A stretch of 30,192 bases of DNA from Chara braunii (taxonomy: Eukaryota; Streptophyta; Charophyceae; Charales; Characeae): contig BFEA01000092.1 of the NCBI GenBank assembly GCA_003427395.1, positions 1,068,024 to 1,098,215 of the forward strand. The letters are read 5' to 3'. Position numbers and translations under genes: made by a program. The notes under the pieces were generated by a model. That model saw only the letters and a list, made by a program, of their open reading frames with translations, was not told where the DNA came from and did no database searches. This document shows positions 1 to 10,000 of the stretch, piece by piece. How positions within the stretch are numbered: position 1 is the stretch's first letter; the number at the start of each line of letters is the position of its first letter.

Positions 1-2
1 AA

Positions 3-33
<31 letters not shown>

Positions 34-46
34 AAGAAAAAAAAAA
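1..46. repeat. A-rich simple repeat at window edge
   Basis: The first 46 bases are adenine apart from single G interruptions at 15, 28 and 36, just before a GGG. It has no coding content. Together with the (GA)n tract at the other end, it suggests that the window edges coincide with assembly breaks in low-complexity DNA. That is an inference. Confidence 0.9.
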
Positions 47-338
47 GGGAATCGTGGGCAGCAGCAAAGGAGGATCATGGTGACCGGTATAAGTATAGAA
101 TGGAGAGAACTGACAGCAAAGCTAAGCAGGCAATTCAATCCCAAACTGAGGGAAGAAGCAGTGAGAAATTTCACAGGAGGTGGCTAAAGGGGAAGGGAAC
201 ATAGCTGAAATCAAAGGCAAAGGCCTCAAATCCGCCAATTGACGCCAGAAAGAGCCCAAAAAGAGGAAGACCATGTAGAGGAAGAATAACAAGACCCTAG
301 GAAACAAGCACAACAAGAGACACGGCAGCCAAAACTAC

Positions 339-444
339 CTACCGTCTTCACCCGAATAGAACGCCCGGTAATTATCGCCGTAACTGGGCTAAAAGTTGTG
401 CCAAATAAAGCTATAATGACCGGGTATTCGGGTGAAGACGGTAG
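339..444. repeat. Fold-back inverted repeat (MITE-like)
   Basis: Bases 339-358 are the exact reverse complement of 425-444 (20 of 20). Pairing resumes further inward: CCCGGTAATTAT at about 364-375 matches the complement of about 413-424 with one mismatch, after a 5-base bulge on the left arm. The remaining loop is about 35-40 bases. Weak similarity continues a few bases outside the arms. The structure would fold into a long hairpin. It resembles a small non-autonomous foldback or MITE element, but I could not identify a target-site duplication. Confidence 0.7.
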
Positions 445-541
445 TAAGTCTAACCCACAATAGGTATGGCCAAAAAAATAACCCCAGCCACTAGACACGA
501 GCATCAGATAACTAACTACAGGTGATGCATGGAAACAGACA

Positions 542-640
542 GAGGAATAGCCTTACCTATAGCCTATAAGCACACTGCAAGTATCTTGCAGTTGAATAGC
601 CCTATTTGCGGAGGAATAGCCCTCCCTATAGGCAACGAGC
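542..640. repeat. Imperfect direct repeat, period 69
   Basis: A block starting GAGGAATAGCC at 542 recurs at 611 with similar following sequence (CTATAGCCTATAAG against CTATAGGCAACGAG). Between the copies lies a perfect 8-bp hairpin at 574-592. No function is evident. Confidence 0.55.
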
Positions 641-1300
641 TTGACTGAAGTTATGGGAGCAGAAAGCACTTGGCTGCCAGAGACACTGAGGCAGAACTTA
701 CAGGAACTCACAGTGCTTGGTACAAGTAATAGTACAGGGGGATCCAGGTTATAGTTAAGAAGGAGACAGATGAAAGCAAGCATTATGAGAACATTACGTA
801 AGAGCAGCAAAGGCGAGGATTTTAGGGGGACGCTGGACCCAGTTTCCAGCTTTAGACTTAGTAGGGTCTCGACTTCCCAGAGAAAGTACGGGGCAAAAGC
901 CCGCACTAGGCCAGATTAGGCAGGGGTGAGGGGTGGTATATCCTTCCTAAGGGAAGTAATCACTGCTGTTCACTTGCTGCCGGTGGAATATGAACTGGAC
1001 CAATGCTCCCCAGAATGGATATGGAGCCAGAACCATAAAGGTCCATAAGACTCATATGCAAGGAAAATGAGCAATAGCGAGATGACAATGTCCAGAATGC
1101 ACAATCACATTGAAGGCCAGATAGTATCACAGTGTCCAGAAAGCAGAAATGCACCAATATAACACCAATGAAGAATCGTAACACTGAAAACCAATGTCAA
1201 TGAGAGCTTGCTCTCACCACCACCAACATGAGCGTCCAGGCCCTATCTCCCTACTTGGCGCTCGGCGCCCAGTCTACTTCCTACACAGCTACAGTCTGCC

Positions 1301-2069
1301 TACTAATTGACAATGCAACTGTTGACGTCAGCAGCTCACAAAGTACTTGAAGATGTCGCCCAATGCAGACCATCGCCAATAGCAGGTATGTGCCCTCACA
1401 TCATCATCATCGCCATCCTTCTCTCTCTCTCCCTCTTCTTATACCCACGTCTTCCCTCAGTACACCGGAAGACCACCCCTGCGCCTCACTGTACAACCAA
1501 GCCCTCAACCAGCTATGGAGGCTGGGCTATGGCGCTGCCCTCAGCAGCGCCCTGCTTCCACACACGACCGCACGTGCGCAGCACCTTGCTCCAGCGCTAG
1601 CAGCCAGCACGCTAGCAGAAGCTCCAGCAGCGCTGCCGCCAGCCAGCAAGTGCCTGAATGCCGCTCCAGGCAGCGAGCTCTTTCCTATATGGAAAGAGCC
1701 TGCCTGCCTTCGCAGCCTGGCTGGCCTGGGCCTGGGCCCAGAAGCTTCCGGTAGGCCCCACGATGCTGCGCCTCTGGCGCAGCTACTGGGCCTCATTCGG
1801 TTGGGCCTCCCACTGTCTGTGTATGAGGCCGCGAATCTCGCCCAGGGCCTGTGCTTTCGGAAAAGCCTAGAAGGCCGTGGAATTTCCTCGCTGTTCGGCC
1901 TGTGTTTCCTTCAACCAACTGGCGTGACGAAACTGCCTGGACCCCAAATACGAGATTGACAGCCGAGGGCTTCTCGTGATTTATTAGGCCCGCCTTCACT
2001 TACGGTGGGCACAGATGCAACAGGGGCCCCTTAGGCCTGCCGAGGACCCAGATCCTCGCACATAAGTGG
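1301..2069. other. GC-rich block without a convincing gene
   Basis: This stretch is richer in G and C than its surroundings, especially about 1500-1900, so long open frames appear in several frames on both strands. The longest, 1363-1959 (+, 198 codons), translates to an Ala/Leu/Ser-rich sequence without domain, signal peptide or membrane segment. Two hairpins are visible: a GGCGCTG/CAGCGCC stem near 1530-1550, and a perfect 9-bp stem with TATAT loop at 1677-1699. It could be a promoter-proximal GC-rich region of the downstream gene, but nothing proves that. Confidence 0.4.
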
Positions 2070-2096
2070 TTTTTTTTTTTTTTTTTTTNTTTTTTT
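2070..2096. repeat. Poly-T tract with one ambiguous base
   Basis: A run of 27 positions is all T except for an N at 2089, followed directly by AAAATAATG. On the minus strand this reads as a poly-A tail, as would be left by a minus-strand retroposed element ending here. I found no open frame or clear target-site duplication to support an insertion. Confidence 0.85.
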
Positions 2097-3076
2097 AAAA
2101 TAATGGGTGTGGAGTCTGTGCCACTGTGGACTTCCCTTTGACAGAGGTAGAGCAGCAATTAATCCTTCCCAGTGTTCCCACAATGAAAGCCCTCAACGAT
2201 AAAGAAAACATGGGTAGAGGTGGGGTGATTCATTCCATTCGGGAAAGTTAGCAATGATGTACTCACAGTTGTTCTCGCTCATGCGAAACATTCAGTGGGT
2301 ATTTGGTTCAGGACGCTGGACCTGGTTTCCAGCAATAGTAGGAGCTCCAGTGGAGGAAGCGAGGAATCAGATAGTCAGGTAGCACTGAGAAAAACATTTG
2401 AGATTCGGTATTGAGAAAGCAGATGTTGTAGCAGCGCAGAGAGTTGAGGGGTAGAGCAGTGGTAAATGACCGTAAATCCTTCCTGCTGGGAAGTAAGAAA
2501 CCCTGCTGTCTCAGCTTCTCTCGACCATAACGGAGAGAAGCATGGAGTGCGTAAGTTTTGCGAGGGACGCTGGACACGATTTGCAGCCGTTCATGAAAAT
2601 TCCCGGTCTTTTTGTTAATTTTATTTATTTCAAGGTTGGAGGTCCAGTTCATGCTTTTCCCTTGATGGGAAAGTGCAATTCAGCACCCGTGGTGAAGAAA
2701 ATCAAGAGAATTGGATGTCCCATTCATGATTGAGCTGCTCGAGTGGAATGGTTTGCAGGCCATGGGCGTAAGGCCGCAAAGTTGGAACCCGGTAAAATAT
2801 CTCTGTGAGTTAGTGTGGAGGTGGGCGATTCAGTGATGATGCGTGGCGGTTGACGCTGCGTGGACAGGTGCGCGAGGAGATGTTGCGCTTGTGCTCACCA
2901 CTGGTGCGGGCAAGACTAATTCCGAGCTTTTCCATTTCGGTGACCTTTTATTTTTTCTTTTGTACTTCATTCAAGTTCATTGTACCTTCCTACACTTTGT
3001 TGTTGGTGTTTGACTAGTGACAGTTAAATTGAGAAGTGTGTTGTTGCTCCTTCCTTGGCTGCAACGGGCGGGGTAA
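2097..3076. other. Upstream flank or 5' intron region of the giant gene
   Basis: This region holds two copies of the dispersed repeat core (2312, 2566) and no recognisable gene. A 45-codon frame at 2880-3017 starts with ATG and contains a hydrophobic run (SFSISVTFYFFFC) that resembles a signal-peptide core, so it is a speculative first exon for the giant gene. The last stop in the giant gene's frame is TAA at 3074-3076, so any upstream coding must be joined by splicing. Confidence 0.4.
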
Positions 3077-3097
3077 TTCTGTGGTGTGAGTGGGTGC

Positions 3098-3114
3098 TTG
3101 TTCTCGGTTTGCAG
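3098..3114 (+). other. Probable 3' splice acceptor before the giant exon
   Basis: The stretch TTGTTCTCGGTTTGCAG is pyrimidine-leaning and ends in the canonical AG at 3113-3114, immediately before coding-like sequence. The reading frame would join in phase 2, because base 3115 is the third position of a codon. A bacterial-style GTG start at 3086 lies inside this putative intron, and the first in-frame ATG (3263, residue 60) falls inside apparently structured protein. A spliced 5' exon is therefore the better explanation for the missing N-terminus. Confidence 0.6.
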
Positions 3115-4030
3115 CTCTACAGAATGCACGGATGAGCGCCGGGAACTACTGGCATCAAATCAGTTCTATGACTTTTACCGTGGCCTTCTCGCACACGCTC
3201 CCATATTGGAGTACACGGATGCTTTCGAGGACTCGACAGGTGTAACATTTGGTGTACGTGGAATGGGTAAGAGACGTGTGAGGTGGTCCCGAAAGACACC
3301 GGCATTCACACCCAGAGGGGACATCTACTTGGGTGGCTTAGCTCCCACAGAGACATTGAGTATGCAGGTGTCCGCCCTTCAGAACAGCACCGCCACACTC
3401 AAGTTCCGGTTCGATATTGTGGCCGATGGCCCTGTAGGTGTGAATGGCCCTCAACCAGTTCTTCGGTTGTCAGGGGAGGAGATGCTTCCTCAGCCAGAAA
3501 GTATGTTTGCTGCTCCCAAGCATGTTCTCGGAGTCCCTCATTACCAGCTGAGCTATGTGTTTAGGTACGAGAGCAGAACGTTGAAGGCATGGATATCTCT
3601 GCGGGGCTTGCTCGCGGGGACTTGGGGCGTGGATAATGTGGAGCTGAAGAGTGAGGTTGATAACTATAGGCCTTGGGCAGAGGATAGGGAGGAGACCAGT
3701 AACCCTGATCAGCCCCTGACAATTGAGCTCCGGGGGCATGACCCTGAGTGCAGTAAACTGACGTACCTTGTCACATCTGTGCCTGAGCGTGGGACGCTCT
3801 TCCTTTGCACGTGTGACAGCATCTGGACTCAAGCCATCATGCCAGCGATGCTTCCTGCCAAGGTTCCTGGCCCATGTAATCGCGTGGTATACGTTCCACA
3901 GGCCAACATGCCAGGTGCTGCAGATGCCTCTGACATCAACAGAGGCATGCCCTTTGACTCTTTCTTGTATGCAGTTCGTGATCAGGGGGGGCTTGACTCC
4001 CGCCCTGCCAGAGTGACGGTTTACATAAAG
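3115..4030 (+). other. N-terminal beta-rich region plus first cadherin-like repeat
   Basis: Residues about 20-200 contain alternating hydrophobic strands ending in WISLRGLLAGTWGVDNVEL. The TWGVDNV signature is common at the end of jelly-roll ligand-binding domains (MAM, DUF642 or carbohydrate-binding type), but I cannot name the family. Residues 208-315 form a first cadherin/CSPG-like repeat with LTYLVTSVPERGTLFLC and a FLYAVRDQGGLDS strand pair. A CxC pair and two further cysteines occur in this repeat, unlike most later copies. Confidence 0.5.
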
Positions 4031-7000
4031 ACGGATTTTTATCCTGGCACGCCGGTTGCTGGTGTGGCAGGGTTTGCCCTCGCTTTTGATGGCCAGGATG
4101 ATGTGCTGAGCATTGCCCGCACACCCTCCACCATGGGCCGTTTGACGCAGCTGACTGTCGATGTTCGCTTTCTCATGATGGCTGATGAAGGCCATCGCAA
4201 TGCACTGGTATCTCGGAAAGGTGGCTTCTGGTTTGGCTGGGATCGCCTTGGTGGGCTGGGTATGGAAATCCAAGGCGAGGATGGGAATTTTGTGGGTGTC
4301 TGGACAATGTTGAAGTACAATGACCGCCGCTGGCACCATGCTGCTGCCACCTGGAATGAGTCTGCACTGGCCATCTACATAGATGGCCAGCTGGTGGAAT
4401 CCACCCAAGTGCATATCACTGCGATTTCACCGTCCTCCTTCTCCTATGCGTCCCCTGGTGACGGTGGCATCCTGGTCGGTGCGGACCCATCACAAGAGAG
4501 TGATGGGTACTTCCATGGCTACGTGGATGAGTTGCGACTGTGGAACAGGTCCTTGAATGAAGCTGAGATACGAGATTGCATGATGATGGAGGGACAGCTC
4601 AACACCACCGAGGAGAGGGGTCTTTTTGTTTACTTGCAGTTCAATGACAATGAGTACTCCCTACCCGTGGTTTTCGATCAGACGCACGACAGAAATGATG
4701 GTTTCTTGGGAAAACTCAATTCTGATGGCTACTCGGACGGTGACAATTCCCACTGGCCGAGGTACGTGGCATCCACAGCGGTCTTCGGGAATGTTGTGAA
4801 GATGCAAGAGGATGAGTCTGCAACTATCCTGCTTCATGGAGGGGATAAGGAGGGAGGCGTGACCTTCTATATCTCGACTTTGCCACGGAAAGGGAGGCTG
4901 TACACGACTCAAGATGGATGGACGAGGAGAGCCGAAATCACAAGCTCCCCCATCAGAATTGGCGGGAACAAGGTTATCTATGTTCCTGCAAAGAATGGGC
5001 ATGGGCAGCCATATGACATCTTCAAGTACCAGGCATACGACGGGAAGGAGTTCTCATATCGTCAAGGGGTCGTCATTCATGTGGAATCTGTCAATGATCC
5101 CCCCATCGTGGCTCCCAGGACCATATATGCTTTTCGAGCAGCACGAGTGGTGGTTCTACTCCAGGCTGAAGATCCAGAGGGGGAGCAGACAACCCTCCAG
5201 ATCGATACCCTCCCAGAGAAAGGTCTTCTCTATCAAGCAAGCGACACCGGCAGGGTGGCAATCGGTAGACCAATAACCACTCCTGGCACGATAGTCACCA
5301 ACAAAGACGGATGCTTGGTGTACTACCCATTGTTTAATGGACACGACTTGGATGGAATGCCGTACGATTCCTTCAGTTACTTGGCCAACGATGGGCTGCT
5401 GGACTCCCCAGAGGCAACTGTAACTATTCATGTCTCGGAAGCTGGGTTGGAGGAGAAGCCTGTGGCTGGTCCGGGCGGCTATGCACTTCTATTTGATGGA
5501 GTTGATGATGTTCTCTATTTAGGAACACTCGAAGATTACTTAACTTTTCCCCCCTCATCACCACCATTATCATCCTCCTTGTCCTCCGTAGTTTCTTCTT
5601 CTCTTTCCTCTTCGTCTTCCACTTCATCCTCGCCGTCATCATCATCACCGTTGTCATTGCGGTCATTGTCGTCATCTTTGTCTCGGAGGGTGATGGATGC
5701 CGTGCTGGGACCATTCGCGGTGGAGTGCTGGTTTAGGACATCAGCGCTTATGGGAGAGAAGGACATAACACTGATTGTGGCTGGTCCGTTTGTCCTTCGG
5801 TGGACAAAGGTTGCAGGTCTTCAGTTCTCTGTGGGCTCGAAGCTGGTCGTGGATTCCTTCATGACCTGCAATGATGGCACATGGCATCATGTCTCAGCTG
5901 CATGGAATGCGAGTTCTGCCACCATGATTGTTGATGGGAAGCAAATTGCAACCTCATCTAGGACTGCAGAGCCTGTGCTGCCAGAAACCGCTGCGATGTG
6001 GGATTGGAAGTCAACCAGAGTCATTGCTGGTGGGGGGCTGATGAATGGTACGCAGGGGTTTTACAGTGGAGCAATTGATGAGATCCGCATATGGAGAACA
6101 GAAAGGGATGCGCAAAGTGTTCAGGGCGACATGATGGACCCTCTGCTTGGCGACCTGCCATTGGGACTTGTTGGGCATTATCGTCTGAATGAAGCCCATG
6201 GTGACAGATTGGAGAATGCAGCGACTGGTGCTCGTGACGGCGAGCGAGGACTGGATGGATTGCAGAGAACACAACCCACATGGATAGCATCCACAGCCCC
6301 AATTCAAAGTGCAGTGGTAGCACGAGAGGGAGAGGACACATTGATCCACCTGCGGGGGTCGGATACGATGGGGCGTGAGCTGGAGGTGATCATCATCCGA
6401 CTGCCAGGCTACGGCCATCTTTACCAGGTGGAAGATGCTGATGACCCAACAGCGCCGGCTGTAGGTGCTGCTGCATCAGGGGGGCACCTGCTCCGGAGTA
6501 TGACATCAAGAAGTGAGGAGGGATGGCGCACGATGGCTGATAAGTTATCCTCTGACACTCTCAGTGAGGCCAAGGATGCAGGCCGGAGTGTGATTTGGGC
6601 AAACGACAAGGAGACTGGGGAACGTAGGATGGTTAGCTCCACGTGGAAGGCAAAGTTCAGGAGGGGAACGTTGATCGATTCTGTCCCTGTGATCGCTAAG
6701 AGGAGAATGGTGATATACAATTCTGGAGTAGGACTTGCCGGAGTTGGCCTGGGAAGTTTCGAGTATGTGGTAGGGTATATTGCGGCGCTTGTACCTGGAT
6801 TTTACACACCAGGCCTTGGGGAATCACCCTGGCCGCGCCTGTTGTTCTACGATGAGAATGTCAATGAGCTGCTGCCCGCTGAGAGCTATGTCTCATCGCC
6901 GAGAACGCTAACCGTTGACGTGGAGCGAGTGCATGGAACGCCCACGGGCTGTGAAAATGTCAGTGAGTGTGTGGTGCATCTGGCATATGGGGAGACAGAT

Positions 7001-10000
7001 GATGTTGTTATTCCACTGGCGGCTCGGCACCATCAGTATTCCCAGGAAGCATTGACTGTCCGTATCTCACGTTTGCCAGAGAGAGGGGTGTTGCGGTTGA
7101 TTAACGGTAAGCCCATTAGAGAGATCGATACGTTGGTGAACTTCTCGAGCCCCATGGCAGGTAACCTCAGCCAGGGGTGGCGTGAAGGATTTTTGGTCCT
7201 CTATTCACCACCAATTAACGCGAAAGGCAGCCCTTTCGACTGGTTTGGCTACCACGTGGTCGACAATGCTGGGTTGATGAGCGCAGAAAGCTGGGTGGTG
7301 ATCAACGTGGAAGACACAGGCATGACGTTTCCAAGGCCTGTGGTGGGGTCTGCAGGCCTCGCACTACTTTTCGATGGTGTTGATGACATCGTCACACTTG
7401 GTAAGCTCTCAACATATGGAATTGATGGCACGGGAGTTGCAATTGCTTGTTGGTTCAGAGCATCAGCACTATTGGGTGTGAAGGCAAGTGCCCTGGTTGT
7501 TGGAGGACCCTATCAACTCATTTGGACCCCTTTTCTAGGCTTGCAGTTCCGAGCTGGCAGTGCAGTTGCAGCTACGTATGCCCAGTATAACGATGGGTCT
7601 TGGCATTTTGTGGTGGGCTCTTGGGATGGACGAGAGGCATCAATCAGTGTCGACTTCAGGACGGTGGCTGTTGCCAGGTCAGACAGAGATATCTGGGAAA
7701 CGAGGGACTTGGTATCGGCTGAAAATCATGTGTTGACAGTGGGAGGGGATATAAACAGTACGGCAAGGAATTATCGTGGCGAAGTCGACGAACTCTCTTT
7801 GTGGAAACGGCATGTGCCATTGGTGGCCGTGAACAGGGCAGCCAAAGGTCAAGCATTCCTTGGAAATGAGCTAGGGCTGGTCGGGTACTGGAGGTTCAAT
7901 GAAGCAACAGGCACTGGAGTCAGGAATGAAAAGACCGGTAGCTCTGCTCAGTCTGCTGCTCCTGACATCTTTCCCACAGAAATTGCAGCAGCTTTGGAAG
8001 GAGGCGGCAGCAATGCATCCCGCACCCTTCTCGGAGAGAATGAGGAGGAAAACCTGGTTGGCATGGGGCTGAGAGGGGCAGTGGACACTCAGCCTCAGCG
8101 AGTTATCTCCACTCTACCACTGAGCAACACCGCAGACGTTGAGGAGGAAACTATGCTCCCTCTTGATATTGTGGCTGTCTCAGAAAATGATGCGGTACCA
8201 CCCAAGGTCCGGATCTCTGTGACCCCTAAGCATGGAACTGTCCGGGCAGAAGGATTTAATAAGCCATTGACCAGATTCACTCGTGTCCCTGCCTCTGCTC
8301 ATCTCACCTATCTCCCAACTAAGCACTTCATTGGTGAGGATCGACTCATCTACACCGTTGAGGATGGGGTGTTGCAGTCAATCCCTCAGTCCTTCAGCAT
8401 TTTCGTGAACCGGAAAATGCAGCCATCTCTCGCCAGTAGCCTCCTCGTGCAGATGGATTTCCACTCCCCCAGTCCAGTCACGGTCGATCTCTCTTCATCG
8501 TCTTCTTCTTCAGTTGCTGCCACGCCCAAGAACCTGAGGCAGATCCAGAACCAGAGCACAATCGAGTTCTTAGTGACGGAGTTGCCATGGAGAGGGGTGC
8601 TGTACATGGGGTTGTCGGCTGAGGGCAGACCAGAGTCACCCATTGTGGAGCCAGGGACGACTCTTCCCAGCTCGAAGATAATTTATATGCCTATGTTGAA
8701 TGCACCTGCGGATGAAGATTCATTCAAGTATGCCCTCTTTAACAGGGGCAGTGGTCTCTCGGGTCCAGAAGCGACAGTAAAGCTGGTGGGTACAGAGACA
8801 GGGCTGGACCGTGCAGACACACCTGTGGCTGGGCCTGCGGGTTTGGCCCTGTCGTTTGATGGGCGATCCTCTGTTGCCACCCTTGGCTCCTTGCAGGACT
8901 ATTCTGTCAGAAAGGACATGATGTTTCTGGAGTGCTGGTTCCGAACATCAGCTGTGTCATCAGCGCTTCCCATGACTCTTGTGAGTGCTGGCTCTATCTT
9001 TGCAATCAAGCTGCACAGCCTGCACGGAGCAACGCTCTCCATAGGAGCAAAGACAGTGAGCATCTTTGACTCATTCAATCAAGGTTCTTGGCATCATCTT
9101 GTCGCATCGTATAATGGATCCCATGCTTTGCTGATGATTGGCAATCGAACTGCCACTGCAACAGGAACAGCAGCAGCAAGGGCGGCAACATATGATGAGC
9201 GGAATTCTGCAGAGACAGCTGTTACGCTGGGGGCATCTCTTGCTGCAGACACTCCACGGTCATATTTGGACTACCTTAATGGGGAGATAGACGACCTACA
9301 AATAGGGCCAACTGAAGAGGGGATAACCGGGCGGTTCTTGTTCAATGAGCCACTCGGGAGTCAGCTAGTAAATGAAATCCCGGATCGCCCAGGTGGGACC
9401 CTGGGATGGCAGGGTGCCAATGTACCGGCGCGAGTGACATCCACGGCACCGATCCAAGGATTGCCGTTGGTTCCGTCGCCTGTCATTACACTGCTTGAGG
9501 ACTCCACAGTAACAATCAAGCTCCTGGCATTCTCGTCAGAGAGCATGCACCGCCTTGAGTTTACTATCGTGGAATTGCCATTGAAGGGCAGCCTATTTGC
9601 AGTGGATCGTTTTGGTCGTCGAGGTCCAGGCATCTCCCATGTTCCTCGTGTTCTTTCTCGTCCGTATGTCATGTTTCAACCACTTGCAGATACATTCAGC
9701 ACCCCAAGGGATGAGGTGTATGCCACATTTGCGTACGTTGCTAATGTTGTCGGCCCGCTCCCTGCATGGACATCTGCTGTTGTCCGTGTGGCACTTGTGG
9801 TCCACCCCCTCGATGACCCGCCATTTATGGCATCAACAACAATGAATGTCGAAGTTGCTGAGAATAGTGTCGTCAACATCACTTTGACTGGATCTGACAA
9901 GGAGGAAGAGGACTTGGTGTACACCATCACTACAATTCCTACTGCAGGCTTGCTCTTCCAGGTAGATGGGACCTTGATATCCTCCCTTTGGACCAACGTA

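Larger units (their letters stand above)
47..1300. other. Upstream non-coding region with decayed repeats
   Basis: No convincing gene was found here. The open frames on either strand are short (under about 120 codons), overlap each other and have no recognisable domain. The stretch contains a fold-back inverted repeat (339-444), a direct repeat of about 28 bp (542-569 and 611-640), a small hairpin (574-592, 8-bp stem, TAT loop) and one copy of a dispersed repeat core (829-850). These look like remnants of mobile or satellite DNA rather than genes. Confidence 0.6.
829..2587. repeat. Three copies of a dispersed 22-bp repeat core
   Basis: The core GACGCTGGAC followed by a TTTCCAGC-like end occurs at 829-850, 2312-2333 and 2566-2587, all on the + strand. 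Copies 1 and 2 differ at two bases; copy 3 is more diverged. After copies 1 and 2 the order is also conserved: a TCCTTCCT..GGGAAGTAA block followed by CTGCTGT appears at about 937-960 and again at about 2477-2510. These look like eroded copies of one longer repeat family. Confidence 0.5.

Noticed and set aside
1363-1959. 198-codon plus-strand frame in the GC-rich block
   Set aside because: Several frames on both strands are open here because of base composition. The product is Ala/Leu/Ser-rich with no domain, so I do not call a gene.
3086-3114. GTG at 3086 as a bacterial-type start codon of the giant frame
   Set aside because: The domains and flanks are eukaryotic, there is no ribosome binding site context, the resulting N-terminus has no signal peptide, and the GTG lies in what looks like the end of an intron.
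3470-4414. 314-codon minus-strand frame opposite the giant gene
   Set aside because: It is a shadow of the coding strand. The + strand has conserved LamG and cadherin-like motifs here, and the minus translation has no domain.
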